The notes beneath the pieces were generated by a model. The model saw nothing but the letters and a program-made list of their open reading frames with translations, was not told the origin of the DNA and did no database searches. The position numbers were made by a program, and so were the translations under genes. 64,000 nt of DNA from Comamonadaceae bacterium (GTDB lineage: Bacteria; Pseudomonadota; Gammaproteobacteria; Burkholderiales; Burkholderiaceae_C), in contig JAAFIW010000021.1 of the NCBI GenBank assembly GCA_013297875.1, positions 1-64,000 of the forward strand, given 5' to 3'. Positions 1 to 8,827 of this stretch are shown here, one piece after another. Numbering within the stretch: the first letter of the stretch is position 1; every line of letters begins with the position of its first letter.

Positions 1-108
1 TTTCTTCCTTTCGTTTGCTTGGCGGCTCACGATTGGAAGTTTCTGCGATGGACATCCATACCCACGCATACGTCAAACTGCTACTGTCTCCCCGGCATAG
101 CCGGGGGA
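1..108. other. Non-coding stretch with a GC hairpin
   Basis: No convincing coding frame is visible here. At about 91-107 the arms CCCCGGC and GCCGGGG form a tight hairpin directly after the stop codon of the minus-strand gene at 109-396. There is no T-run behind it, so it may be an RNA-stabilising or factor-dependent termination structure for that gene. Confidence 0.4.
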
Positions 109-396
109 TTACCTATTGGATTTATTGCAAACGATCACCGTTTTTCCATCTGACGACGCGGCAACGGTGTGCACCACATTGCCCCCAACCTTGATGCGGT
201 CACCGTGGTTCAATTTGGTGGATTTGCTGGATCTGGGAGGCAGGCTGGTATCCAGTGCGCTTCCGGTGGTTTCCACTTTATAAGCCTGTGGCTTGTCGCA
301 TTTGTTTTGCACGTTCACGTTGGCAGTACCCGCCGCTTGAGCCCCCGCAGCCAGGGTGGTCAGGCCAATTGCCAGTACAAATGGAGTCAATTTCAT
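109..396 (-). CDS. Small secreted hypothetical protein, 95 aa
   Basis: I do not recognise a family. Residues 1-21 form a Sec signal peptide (MK at the start, a hydrophobic stretch, then an AQA cleavage motif), so the mature protein of about 74 residues should be periplasmic or secreted. It has two cysteines, C33 and C90, placed near the two ends of the mature chain, which could form one disulfide. The mature part is rich in Thr, Lys and Asn and looks like a small beta-rich fold. An AGGA stretch lies about 8 bases before the ATG. It is monocistronic, with a GC hairpin just after the stop. The signal peptide makes it a credible gene; its function is unknown. Confidence 0.7.
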   Translation of the reverse strand: MKLTPFVLAIGLTTLAAGAQAAGTANVNVQNKCDKPQAYKVETTGSALDTSLPPRSSKSTKLNHGDRIKVGGNVVHTVAASSDGKTVIVCNKSNR

Positions 397-595
397 GGTG
401 AAAATCCTGTATTAGAAGATAGGAGCAATTTGCTGCAACAATTCGTGTTTTTCATTGCGGCTTGTATATCTTAGGGGTCAGGCCAGAAGTAGGGACTGGA
501 GAATTCGTTAAGGAATTCACGCTAATTCCTTGCGGACACACACAAATTCGTCGAATCGACTCCAGGAAGGCTGGTCTAAGATCAAGCTGCGTTCC

Positions 596-765
596 TTAAG
601 GAACCTCTGCAAACCCGATAGTGAGCCAGAACGAATGCAGTTCGGGATGCAGCGCTAGACGGAAAATGAAACTAATAGTGTTGCTATTGGTGAGTATTTC
701 AACACCTCGATGCGCCCGAGGCTGCGTTCGGGCTGGCCGTCAGGGGTTTTGCAGAGGTTCCTTAA
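596..765. mobile_element. MITE-like element with 21-22 bp inverted ends and TTAA termini
   Basis: The left end (596-616) and right end (744-765) are inverted copies of TTAAGGAACCTCTGCAAACC, differing by one extra A in the right copy. The 170-bp element carries no ORF of note between the ends. The TTAA at both edges could be a target-site duplication or part of the ends. The right end reaches into the epimerase gene and supplies its TAA stop. It is most likely an internally deleted IS remnant or a MITE moved in trans; the parent family cannot be named from the sequence alone. Confidence 0.6.
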
Positions 766-1718
766 AACCGCCCCGAGGTTTTACGCAAGCCCAGTAGCGC
801 ACTGCGCGGCCCGGTGCCGCACGCATCCACACCCAGGTAGTCGCGGGCAATGCCCATCAAAGGCGCGGCGGTGATGCCCAAATCCGCAAGCCCCGGCAGC
901 GTGCCGCTGGCCACGTTGTCAGTAGCCAGCGCGTCCAGGTTGTCGCGGCTCATCAGCGGCTGGCCGGGGGCCAGTTCCATGGCCAGGGCTTGGAGGCGGC
1001 CCAGGGCCAGAGGCAAATCCAGCACGGGGCGCGGGCAACCGGCCAGGGTGCCTGCCAGTTGCACCAATTGCTTCAATGTGAACACATCCGGGCCGCAGCC
1101 CTCGTAAATACTGCTCAAGCCGCTATCATTTTTTAAGCATTGCACCGCAGCATCGGCAATGTCTTCGACCCACACGGGCTGCAGGCGGGCACTGCCACCG
1201 GCCAGCGGCATGACGGGAAACACGCGCTGCAACTGCGCAAACAGATTCATGAATTTGTCTTCGGCCCCAAAAATCACGCTGGGGCGAATGACGGTGAGAT
1301 TCAAGCCAGCGCTTTGAAGCGCCGCCTCACCCGCCGCCTTGCTGCGCTGGTACATCGCCTGGCCTTGCGCACTGGCACCCAGCGCGCTGACATGCACCAT
1401 GCGGCGCACACCCGCCGTTTGGCAGGCCTGCGCAAGGGTGCGCGGCAGCGCCACATGAGCCCGCTCGAACGCCGCCTGGTTGCCGTGCAGGATGGCCACC
1501 AGGTTCACCACCGCATCGTGGCCGGGCAGCAGCCGCGTCAACGCAGCCCCGTCGTGCACATTGGCTTGCACCAGCTCCACGCGCGGCAGCATTTGCAGCG
1601 ATTTGGCGTCGTTAGGCCGTCGGCTGGGCACGGTAACCTGCCAGCCCATGCGAACCAACTTTTCGCAGATGTGACGGCCCACGAAACCCGTGCCGCCGAG
1701 GATGAGAATTTTTTTCAT
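762..1718 (-). CDS. NAD(P)-binding epimerase/dehydratase, complex I NDUFA9-like
   Basis: A short-chain dehydrogenase of the atypical/extended NDUFA9-like branch, 318 aa. The N-terminal Rossmann motif GGTGFVG is at residues 8-14, and a YQRSK segment at 123-127 gives the YxxxK catalytic pair. The RPSVIFG segment near 145-151 is typical of this branch. Family members are thought to use NAD(P)H on quinone- or sugar-type substrates, but most are uncharacterised. It is transcribed divergently from the sugar dehydrogenase at 1789 with about 70 bp between the starts. The final codon and stop lie at the edge of the MITE-like element at 596-765, so the last residues may have been altered by that insertion. 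Confidence 0.85.
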   Translation of the reverse strand: MKKILILGGTGFVGRHICEKLVRMGWQVTVPSRRPNDAKSLQMLPRVELVQANVHDGAALTRLLPGHDAVVNLVAILHGNQAAFERAHVALPRTLAQACQTAGVRRMVHVSALGASAQGQAMYQRSKAAGEAALQSAGLNLTVIRPSVIFGAEDKFMNLFAQLQRVFPVMPLAGGSARLQPVWVEDIADAAVQCLKNDSGLSSIYEGCGPDVFTLKQLVQLAGTLAGCPRPVLDLPLALGRLQALAMELAPGQPLMSRDNLDALATDNVASGTLPGLADLGITAAPLMGIARDYLGVDACGTGPRSALLGLRKTSGRF

Positions 1719-1788
1719 GAGACGAATTTAACGCCACGGCGTTGCCAATGCATGGCAAACGGTCAATTCCAGGCCTGAAAATAGCACC

Positions 1789-3009
1789 ATGAAACATCTT
1801 CTGACCTATTGCCTGGCGTTATCAGCCCTGCTGATGACCTCCACAACCACCGCCCAAACACCCGCTTGCAGCAAGTTCCCCAGCCTGGCTGCCAAAACCC
1901 AGGCCGACTGGTGCGCCGATATCGTCAGCACCGCCGCCTTGGGCCTGCGCATGCCACGCACCGTGCTGTGGATGGGCCGAAAAGAGGGCGTGGACGAGTT
2001 GCTGGTGGTAGACATGGGCAGCTGGGAGCCCAACCGGGGCCGCTTGCTGGCGGTATCGGTCAACACCGCCCAAGGCACGACTACCGCCAAAGAGCTGCTC
2101 AAGGGCCTGGACCGGCCACACGGCCTGCGCCTGGGGCCCGACGGGCGCGTCTACCTGGGCGAGGCCTCGCGCATTTCGCGCTTTGCAAAGCCGGGCTCAG
2201 ACGCCGTGGTTCTGGAAACCGTGGTCAGCGATCTGCCCATGGAAGGTCGGCACCCGCTCAAGGAGTTTGTGTTTAGTGCTGACAAAGTGCTGTACATCAA
2301 TGTGGGCGCGGCGACCGACCGGTGCGACAAGAAAGCGGGTGCGGCCGATGGCATGCCCACTTGCCCCGAAATGAGCGCACCCAAACCCCAGGCTGCGGTG
2401 TATGTGGCCCGGTTTGATGCCCAAGGCAAGCTGAGCAGCCCAACCCCGTTTGCCACCGGCCTGCGCAACTCCATGGCGCTGGCGGCACACCCCTCGGGCA
2501 GCATTTTTCAGGCGGAAAACAACATCGACTTCCCCGAGGAAAGCTTCCCCGCCGAAGAAATCAACAAGCTGGTTGCAGGGGGCCACTACGGCTGGCCCGG
2601 CTGCGTGGAAAACCGCAAACCCGTGCCCGGCTTCCAGGCCGCCGCCTGCGCCAAAACCCAGGCCCCCGCAGCCCTGCTACCGGCCCACGCCGCCCCGCTG
2701 CACATGCAATACAGCCAGACCGCTTTCGTGCCTGGCCAGGCAGCGCAGCGCAGCGGCTTGCTGGTCAGCTTTCACGGCTACCGCACCAGCGGCCAGCGCC
2801 TGGTGCGCTACGACACCCAGGCCGACGGCACGCCAGTGGGTGCGCCGGTGGAGTTGCTGTATGACCCAGGGCCTGCGAAAGGCACAGAGGCGGGCAAAAG
2901 CGCGCGCAAGCCCGGTGGGCCGGTGGGTTGGGCGGAGGACGATAAGGGGCATTTGTGGATTGCCGATGACCGGAACCGGTGGTTGGTTTGGTTGCATAGG
3001 GCGCGGTGA
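1789..3009 (+). CDS. PQQ-dependent sugar (sorbosone) dehydrogenase family protein
   Basis: A 406-aa periplasmic beta-propeller of the soluble glucose/sorbosone dehydrogenase family. Residues 1-22 are a signal peptide ending TTTAQ. Blade-like segments include DRPHGLRLGPDGRVYLGEA, ATGLRNSMALAAHPSG and HYGWPGC, the last being a conserved landmark of the family. Members oxidise aldoses or aldose-like compounds with PQQ as cofactor and pass electrons to the respiratory chain. The start is chosen for the signal peptide; the upstream ribosome site is weak. The neighbours do not reveal the substrate. PQQ binding cannot be confirmed by eye. Confidence 0.8.
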   Translation: MKHLLTYCLALSALLMTSTTTAQTPACSKFPSLAAKTQADWCADIVSTAALGLRMPRTVLWMGRKEGVDELLVVDMGSWEPNRGRLLAVSVNTAQGTTTAKELLKGLDRPHGLRLGPDGRVYLGEASRISRFAKPGSDAVVLETVVSDLPMEGRHPLKEFVFSADKVLYINVGAATDRCDKKAGAADGMPTCPEMSAPKPQAAVYVARFDAQGKLSSPTPFATGLRNSMALAAHPSGSIFQAENNIDFPEESFPAEEINKLVAGGHYGWPGCVENRKPVPGFQAAACAKTQAPAALLPAHAAPLHMQYSQTAFVPGQAAQRSGLLVSFHGYRTSGQRLVRYDTQADGTPVGAPVELLYDPGPAKGTEAGKSARKPGGPVGWAEDDKGHLWIADDRNRWLVWLHRAR

Positions 3010-3084
3010 ATTGAATGCCAAGTCGCTGTGTCAGTCGAGTTGTGGCAAGCTTTAGGCCACGCCTTGAATCACTGGAGCGCATGA

Positions 3085-3309
3085 ATGGACACCACACTTG
3101 AAGCACTCGAAGCGCAGGCTTTAAAACTAACGGCAAGCGACAGATCCCACCTGTTGGAGCGGCTGCTTGTCAGCCTGGATACCGACGCGGAGTTAGAAGA
3201 CGCATGGGTTCGGGAGGCAGACCAGCGTGCAGCTGAGCTAGATAGCGGTCTGGTGCAGCCACTGCCGCGTGAGCAGGTCATGGAACGACTGTACGCACGA
3301 CTTGCTTGA
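3085..3309 (+). CDS. Addiction-module antitoxin (CHP02574 type)
   Basis: A 74-aa acidic protein matching the putative addiction-module component family: a helical N-terminus (EALEAQALKLTASDR), the LLERLLVSLD segment, then ELEDAWVREADQRAAELDSG. These small proteins precede a RelE/ParE toxin gene and are thought to neutralise it. An alternative out-of-frame ATG lies 4 bases upstream at 3081. The toxin gene starts 6 bases after its stop, so the pair is certainly one transcript. Like most such operons it is probably autoregulated, but I see no clear operator in the short gap after 3009. Confidence 0.85.
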   Translation: MDTTLEALEAQALKLTASDRSHLLERLLVSLDTDAELEDAWVREADQRAAELDSGLVQPLPREQVMERLYARLA

Positions 3310-3315
3310 CCCAAC

Positions 3316-3591
3316 ATGACGTATACGGTTCACCCGGCCGCAGAAAAGGATATTGCTGAAGCTTCAGATTTCTACAAAACCCAGGCTGGCCTCGCTGTGG
3401 CCCGTCGCTTTGTGGCAGAAGTCGACCGAATCGCAATGCTGGTGGAGCGAAACCCAGGCAGCGGCGCATTACTAAGTAGTGGACGCCGGGTATTTCATCT
3501 GAAGCTGTTTCCGTATTCGCTGGTGTATCGACCTTTCGGCGATGGCATTCAGGTGCTGGTCGTCAGGCATCAGCATCGCAAGCCAGGGTAG
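3316..3591 (+). CDS. RelE/ParE family toxin
   Basis: A 91-aa type II toxin of the RelE/ParE fold. It shows the family start HPAAEKDIAEASDFY, the ERNPGSG turn in the middle, and the C-terminal beta strands FHLKLFPYSLVYR and IQVLVVRHQHRKPG. RelE-type members cut mRNA at the ribosome and ParE-type members block gyrase; the sequence does not decide which. It starts 6 bases after the antitoxin stop. The length is normal and no frameshift is visible, so the module looks intact. Confidence 0.9.
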   Translation: MTYTVHPAAEKDIAEASDFYKTQAGLAVARRFVAEVDRIAMLVERNPGSGALLSSGRRVFHLKLFPYSLVYRPFGDGIQVLVVRHQHRKPG

Positions 3592-3623
3592 GGGATGGGA
3601 AGACGCTGAGTTTTCGCGGCAAT

Positions 3624-5642
3624 CTACGGAATATCCTTATTCACCGGCGCAGCCGCCTCATCCCGCGGCCCCACGGTGCCCAGCCGCGCTTTCAGTGACT
3701 GCGGTTGCCCGGTGACGATGGCCGCGTAGCTGGTGGTGTTGGCCAGCACTTTCTTCACGTAGTCGCGCGTCTCGGCAAATGGCACGTTTTCGGCCCAGGC
3801 AGCCGCCTCCATCTGTGGGCCATTGCGCCAGGTGCGCGGCCGGCCCGGCCCGGCGTTGTAGGCGGCGGCGGCTAGCGGCATGGAGCCGGCGAAGTCTTGC
3901 AGCACCAGTTGCAAATAGCCGGTGCCAATGGCGATGTTGGTGTCGCGGTCGTTGATCTGGTCGCCGGTGAAGTTCGTCAAGCCGATTTTCTTGGCCGTCC
4001 AGCGGGCGGTGGCGGGCATGACCTGCATCAGGCCGGCGGCGCCCACGCCCGAGCGGGCGTCCATGATGAAGCGGCTTTCCTGTCGGATCAGGCCGTACAC
4101 ATAGGCCGGATCCAGGCCAATCTCGCGGCTGCGTTTGACGACTGCATCACGGTGCGGCATGGGAAAGCGCTGATCCCAGTCCACCGCGTCTTTGGTGCGC
4201 TCGCTGGTGTTGATGCAGCGGTCCCACACCTCGCGGTCGCAGGCAAACTGGGCAGCAGCCAGCAGCTCGCGGTCGGCCATCGGGCCGCGGTCGGTGCCTG
4301 CGCTGGCGCTGCCAGCCAGGTTGGTGCTGTAGTTCCATTCGCGCACACCCTCGGCGCGCAGGCCAATGGCGATGGCGTACAGCGCGCGGTTCAGGCCGGG
4401 GTTTAAGCGGGCGGCTTCTTTTTCTTCCGCTGTGACGGCTGCTGGTTTGACGGGCACGGTGATTTTTTGGCCAGTTTCTTCCAGGGCGAGTTGCTCGTAA
4501 AAACCACGGCCCGAGGCGATGCTCTGGAACAGTTTTTGGGCTTGCGCCTGGCCGTCGGCCGTGGTGTCCAGCGCCTTGACGGCACGCGCTTTCCAATAGA
4601 CCCAGGTGGGGTCTTTCGCACCCTCGTCGCTCATGGCGTTAATGGCGGCAAGCAGCTCTTTCCAGCGGGGTGTGCTGGAGGCGCGTAGGGCGGCACGGGC
4701 TTTCCAGGCCAGCAGCTCGTCGCTTAAATCGCTGAACTTGCTCACTTTGGTGTAGTGGCCAAGGGCTTCGCTGTCCAGGCGGCCAGCGGCTTGTTTGCCA
4801 ATCACGCCCCAGACCCAGTTGCGCTCTTCGGCGCTCAAATGTTTGCCCCATTGGGTGCTCAGCTGGGCCGCAGCACCGTCGCTGTCAGTGGTGGCCAGTT
4901 TGATCAGCGCCAGGGTCACCAGCTCTTTGTTGTTGCGCGAGGGCGCGCCGAAGCGGTTGGTCAAAAACTTGGTGGGGCTGCCGTTCAGCTCGGCCACCAG
5001 GTGGGTCAGCTCGGGGGCTACGATTTCAACCGCATCGGCGGCTGCGCGCGGGCGGTTGGCTTCGATGGCCTGCCTTGCTTTGCGCCAGGCGTCGACGGCG
5101 GCCATGCGCGGTGCCTCTTTGCTGCCAATGAAGCGGCTGGCGGCGCTGGTGCAGCCATCATCGGCATCGCGCTGCGAGAGCCACAGGCGGCGCACCTCGT
5201 CAGCGGCGCTGGGCGAGGCCACGCCCTTCACATGCTCGACCAGCAGCGCGTAGCAACGTACCTCGCGGTCGTCATTCATGCGGTACTTGGGGTACTCGGC
5301 AGCAAAATTAGTCCAGTCGCGGCGCTGGCCCAGCAGCAGCAACCAGTCGTTGCGCAGGCGGTCTTCCTGGTAGGTGCCGGGGAAGCGGGCAAAAAAGTCT
5401 TGCACCTGGGCATCGGTGGCGGTGTCCAGCCGGGCCCTGATTTCCCAGTAGGCCGCATAGGGCTCCAGGGCGTGGCCACGAACTTGGGGGAGCAATTGGG
5501 CCAGCTTGCGGGTGTCGCGGGCCTTGTAGGCCCGGTTCATTTCCAGCACGAGTTCGTCCGTCTTGGGCGTTGTGGCTTGGGCATGCGCAGCGCCAACGCT
5601 GAGGGCCAGGGCAAGCCCTGTCAGAATAAATGTGAACTTCAT
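3624..5642 (-). CDS. slt: Soluble lytic murein transglycosylase (Slt70-like)
   Basis: A 672-aa periplasmic enzyme that cleaves the glycan strands of peptidoglycan to 1,6-anhydromuramyl products. The start at 5642 begins with a signal peptide (MKFTFILTG...AHAQA); an upstream in-frame ATG at 5714 would bury it and is rejected. The long N-terminal half is the alpha-superhelical ring of Slt70. The C-terminal catalytic domain shows GLIRQESRF with catalytic Glu at about 522, then GLMQVMPATA, NIAIGTGYL and AAYNAGPGR. The gene is divergent from the cyclo-ligase gene; the two start codons are only 9 bp apart, so each promoter must lie inside the other gene. Confidence 0.95.
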   Translation of the reverse strand: MKFTFILTGLALALSVGAAHAQATTPKTDELVLEMNRAYKARDTRKLAQLLPQVRGHALEPYAAYWEIRARLDTATDAQVQDFFARFPGTYQEDRLRNDWLLLLGQRRDWTNFAAEYPKYRMNDDREVRCYALLVEHVKGVASPSAADEVRRLWLSQRDADDGCTSAASRFIGSKEAPRMAAVDAWRKARQAIEANRPRAAADAVEIVAPELTHLVAELNGSPTKFLTNRFGAPSRNNKELVTLALIKLATTDSDGAAAQLSTQWGKHLSAEERNWVWGVIGKQAAGRLDSEALGHYTKVSKFSDLSDELLAWKARAALRASSTPRWKELLAAINAMSDEGAKDPTWVYWKARAVKALDTTADGQAQAQKLFQSIASGRGFYEQLALEETGQKITVPVKPAAVTAEEKEAARLNPGLNRALYAIAIGLRAEGVREWNYSTNLAGSASAGTDRGPMADRELLAAAQFACDREVWDRCINTSERTKDAVDWDQRFPMPHRDAVVKRSREIGLDPAYVYGLIRQESRFIMDARSGVGAAGLMQVMPATARWTAKKIGLTNFTGDQINDRDTNIAIGTGYLQLVLQDFAGSMPLAAAAYNAGPGRPRTWRNGPQMEAAAWAENVPFAETRDYVKKVLANTTSYAAIVTGQPQSLKARLGTVGPRDEAAAPVNKDIP

Positions 5643-5651
5643 AGGGTGATT

Positions 5652-6248
5652 ATGGATAAGCCAGTGAGTAAATACGAACAAAAGGCCGCTTTGCGCCGCG
5701 CGCTGATTGAGCAACGCTTGAACCTGCCAGACCGGCTACAGCGCGCCGACTTGTTACAGCGGGTGATGCGTATCTGGTTGTTTGACCGACCCGACACCGT
5801 GATCGGCGCGTATTGGCCCATCAAAGGCGAGTTTGACCCGCTGCCTGCGCTGCACCGCTGGAAGGAAGACGGCGAGCTCATCGAGCAGCCCAAGCGCCGC
5901 CTGATTGGCCTGCCCGTGGTCAACAAACTGCACAAAACCATGGTGTTTCACGCCTGGTACCCCGGCTGCGAGATGGAAGAAGATGCCTACGGCATTCCCA
6001 AACCCAAAGACACCGAGGTGATTGTGCCGACGCTGCTGTTTGTGCCCTGTGTGGGCTACTCGACCGGCGGCTACCGCCTGGGCTACGGCGGTGGCTTTTA
6101 CGACCGAACCCTGGCCAGCCTGCAACCCAAACCGTTCGCCGTGGGCCTGGGCTACACCGGCAGCTATGTGGACGACTTTGAACCCGAGCCACACGACGTG
6201 CCGCTGGACGCGATCTTGAATGACAACGGGGTGGTGTGGCCGGTTTGA
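5652..6248 (+). CDS. fau: 5-formyltetrahydrofolate cyclo-ligase
   Basis: A 198-aa cytoplasmic enzyme that converts 5-formyl-THF to 5,10-methenyl-THF using ATP, returning stored folate to one-carbon metabolism. The start ATG at 5652 gives MDKPVSKYEQ and the family length of about 200 aa; the frame is open much further upstream but that is the antisense of slt. Family landmarks are GAYWPIKGEFDPLP, the VPCVGYSTGGYRLGYGGG phosphate-binding region and YDRTLA. In many bacteria this gene lies behind 6S RNA; no 6S RNA is apparent here. Confidence 0.93.
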   Translation: MDKPVSKYEQKAALRRALIEQRLNLPDRLQRADLLQRVMRIWLFDRPDTVIGAYWPIKGEFDPLPALHRWKEDGELIEQPKRRLIGLPVVNKLHKTMVFHAWYPGCEMEEDAYGIPKPKDTEVIVPTLLFVPCVGYSTGGYRLGYGGGFYDRTLASLQPKPFAVGLGYTGSYVDDFEPEPHDVPLDAILNDNGVVWPV

Positions 6249-6249
6249 T

Positions 6250-6303
6250 TGCTACGAAATATGTAGCTGCTCGAGCAATGAATGTCTGGGCTGGTGGCTG
6301 ATT
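6250..6303 (-). repeat. Dispersed Comamonadaceae-type repeat, copy 1
   Basis: One of 16 copies in this window. The consensus, read in the + orientation, is AGCC..AAC.GCC...AGCCCA, a short A/T linker, the core ATTGCTCAAGCAGCTA, 5-9 variable bases and a closing TAGCA. The core and the closing arm can pair (AGCTA with TAG(C)), so the RNA can fold into a small hairpin. This copy has the core as TAGCTGCTCGAGCAAT and lies between fau and the hydroxylase gene, which converge here. Confidence 0.85.
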
Positions 6304-6346
6304 CGATACTGAAAATGCTTCTACCTGGACCGGCAAGTGCAAACCC

Positions 6347-7168
6347 TCAGCGCGCTGGCGGCTTGGGCAGCACGGGCACCGGCAGTAACTGCAGCAGGTT
6401 GTTGGGACTTGGCACCGCCTGGATACCGGTTTGCATCGGGTTGACCGGATCGGGCAGGCACTGGGTGCCAAACACGCGATCCCAGAACGGAAAGAAAATC
6501 GCAAAATTCTTGTTGATGTGCGCGGGCTCGATCGAGTGGTGCAGCCGGTGGTATTGCGGCCCCACAACGACACCCGACAGCGGCCCCAGGCTCAGCCGCG
6601 TATTCCAGTGGATGAAGAGGCCATAGCCTCCCATGAACAGTCCCAACCAAGGCACGGCCGGTGACGGGTTGGCAAACAGAAAGAAAGTCGGCACCACCAC
6701 CACGAAGTAGCGAAAAGACTCTTCCAGCCAGTGATGACGAAAAGAGGTCGATGACGACACATTCACGTCGGCATGGTGAAAGTGATGGAAACGCCAAATG
6801 AAACCCCAGGTATGTTGCGCTCGGTGCAGCCAGTAGTAGCAAAAATCAAATGCCACCAGGTAAGCCAGGGCCACCAGCGCCGCCGTCCACCACGGCCAGG
6901 CCACTGGGTTGCCGCCAAAGACATTCAGTGGCATGTGTGGATAGATGTAGATCGTGATCGGCGTCAGGGCCATACCCGCAAATGCCATAAAAAATGGCGC
7001 ATAGACGATGTTAAAGACCACGGTGGGCCAGTGCAGCTTGCGGGCTGGTGCCAGCGTCTCCAGAATCAGCAGCGGAACCAGCAGCCACAGTGACAGCTTC
7101 AGTGCATACAGCGAGTTGATGAAGTGTGGTCGCGCAAACTGATAGAGCGGGTCAAATAGTTCAAACAT
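6347..7168 (-). CDS. Sterol desaturase / fatty acid hydroxylase family membrane protein
   Basis: A 273-aa integral membrane di-iron oxygenase. The histidine clusters of the superfamily are all present: HRAQH (HX3H), FHHFHHAD (HX2HH) and YHRLHH near the C-terminus, with an additional FRHHW. Several hydrophobic helices surround them (for example the first 45 residues and the [15 protein letters not shown] stretch). Members hydroxylate or desaturate lipids or sterol-like compounds; the bacterial substrate is unknown. The ATG overlaps the 3-prime end of lysS by 8 bases, so the two are co-transcribed and probably translationally coupled. Confidence 0.9.
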   Translation of the reverse strand: MFELFDPLYQFARPHFINSLYALKLSLWLLVPLLILETLAPARKLHWPTVVFNIVYAPFFMAFAGMALTPITIYIYPHMPLNVFGGNPVAWPWWTAALVALAYLVAFDFCYYWLHRAQHTWGFIWRFHHFHHADVNVSSSTSFRHHWLEESFRYFVVVVPTFFLFANPSPAVPWLGLFMGGYGLFIHWNTRLSLGPLSGVVVGPQYHRLHHSIEPAHINKNFAIFFPFWDRVFGTQCLPDPVNPMQTGIQAVPSPNNLLQLLPVPVLPKPPAR

Positions 7169-8711
7169 GGGATTCGTGCCGCAAGGCCGGAAACAAAATC
7201 ACATCGCGAATGCTGGCGCTGTCGGTCAGCAGCATCATCAGCCGGTCAATGCCAATGCCGCAGCCGCCGGTGGGCGGCATGCCGTATTCCAGGGCGCGCA
7301 CGAAGTCGTGGTCGAAATACATGGCTTCGTCGTCGCCGCTGTCTTTGGCGCTGACTTGGGCCTGGAAGCGCGCCGCCTGGTCTTGCGCATCGTTGAGCTC
7401 GCTGAATCCATTGCCAAACTCGCGCCCTGTGATGTACAGCTCAAAGCGCTCGGTCACCTCGGGGCGCGCGTCGTTGGCGCGGGCCAGCGGCGAGATTTCG
7501 GTGGGGTGCTCCATGATGAAAGTGGGCTGCCACAGCTTGTCTTCCACCGTTTCTTCAAAGTACAGCACCTGCAGGCCCGCCAGGCTGCGCTCAGACAGCT
7601 TGTGTTTGGCCTCGTTCAAGCCCAGCTTGCGCAGCGCGTGGGTCAGCCAGTCGCGGTCGTCAACCTTGTCAGCGGCCTCGGTGTGTTTCACGATGGCCTG
7701 GCGAATCGTCAGCCGCTCAAACGGCAGGCTCAAGTCCACCGGCTTGCCGCCGTAACTTAAGTGCAGCGTGCCGACGGCTTGTTGCGCCGCATCGCGAATC
7801 AGCGCCTCGGTGAACTGCATCAAGTCCTGGTAATTCCAGTAGGCCGCGTAAAACTCCATCATCGTGAACTCGGGGTTGTGGCGCACGCTCACCCCCTCGT
7901 TGCGAAAGTTGCGGTTGATCTCGAACACCCGCTCAAATCCACCCACGATCAGCCGCTTCAAATACAGCTCGGGCGCAATGCGCAAAAACATTTGCTGGTC
8001 CAGCGCGTTGTGGTGCGTGGCAAACGGCCGCGCATTCGCACCCCCGGGAATGGGGTGCAGCATCGGCGTTTCCACCTCTAAAAAGTCGTGGTTCACCATG
8101 AACTGGCGAATGCTGGCCACCGCCTTGCTGCGGGCGATGAAGCGGGCCCTGGCCGCGTCGTCGGTGATCAGGTCCACATAGCGCTGGCGCACCTTCTGCT
8201 CAGGGTCGGCCATGCCGTGAAACTTGTCAGGCAGCGGCCGCAGGCTTTTGGTCAGCAGCCGCACGCGCGTGGCGTGAATCGACAGCTCGCCGGTCTTGGT
8301 TTTGAACACCCGCCCTTCAAAGGCCACGATGTCGCCCAAATCCCAGTGCTTGAAATCTTCATACACCGCCTCGCCCACGGCCTCGCGCTGCACATACACC
8401 TGCATGCGCCCGCCGGTTGTGCCCATCGAGGCGTCCTGCACCGTGGCAAAACTGGCCTTGCCCATCACCCGTTTCAGCATCATGCGGCCGGCCACGCTGG
8501 CCTGGGCGTTGAGGGCCACCAGCTCTTCAGGGGTTTTGTCGTCGTAATCGGCGATCAGCTGCGCCGCGCGGTGGCTGGGTTTGAAGTCGTTGGGAAAGGG
8601 CACTGTGCCGTTTGCTTTGGCAGCGGCGCGCAGCGCGGCCAGCTTGCCTTGGCGCTCCACCATGAGTTGGTTTTCGTCTTGGGGTGGGGGCGGGGGGGTG
8701 GTGTCGGACAT
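7161..8711 (-). CDS. lysS: Lysyl-tRNA synthetase (class II)
   Basis: A 516-aa cytoplasmic enzyme that charges tRNA-Lys. It has an N-terminal OB-fold anticodon-binding domain (about 60-170) followed by the class II catalytic core: motif 2 is in [24 protein letters not shown] and motif 3 in [12 protein letters not shown] near the C-terminus. The length is normal. The N-terminal proline run (TPPPPPQ) is unusual but harmless. It is followed immediately by the overlapping hydroxylase gene. Confidence 0.97.
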   Translation of the reverse strand: MSDTTPPPPPQDENQLMVERQGKLAALRAAAKANGTVPFPNDFKPSHRAAQLIADYDDKTPEELVALNAQASVAGRMMLKRVMGKASFATVQDASMGTTGGRMQVYVQREAVGEAVYEDFKHWDLGDIVAFEGRVFKTKTGELSIHATRVRLLTKSLRPLPDKFHGMADPEQKVRQRYVDLITDDAARARFIARSKAVASIRQFMVNHDFLEVETPMLHPIPGGANARPFATHHNALDQQMFLRIAPELYLKRLIVGGFERVFEINRNFRNEGVSVRHNPEFTMMEFYAAYWNYQDLMQFTEALIRDAAQQAVGTLHLSYGGKPVDLSLPFERLTIRQAIVKHTEAADKVDDRDWLTHALRKLGLNEAKHKLSERSLAGLQVLYFEETVEDKLWQPTFIMEHPTEISPLARANDARPEVTERFELYITGREFGNGFSELNDAQDQAARFQAQVSAKDSGDDEAMYFDHDFVRALEYGMPPTGGCGIGIDRLMMLLTDSASIRDVILFPALRHESHV

Positions 8712-8827
8712 GGAGAGTTGGGATCTGTGAGGAAGCTATGGGATTTTAGGTGGGCTATGGCTGCCGGTGCCAAGCACCCAGGATAGGGAAATGGAGCTGT
8801 TTGACTCCTAAGCTGCCACTATTTCAC

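Noticed and set aside
4755-5651. Long upstream extension of the fau reading frame
   Set aside because: It is the antisense of slt and has no similarity to cyclo-ligases; the family start lies at 5652.
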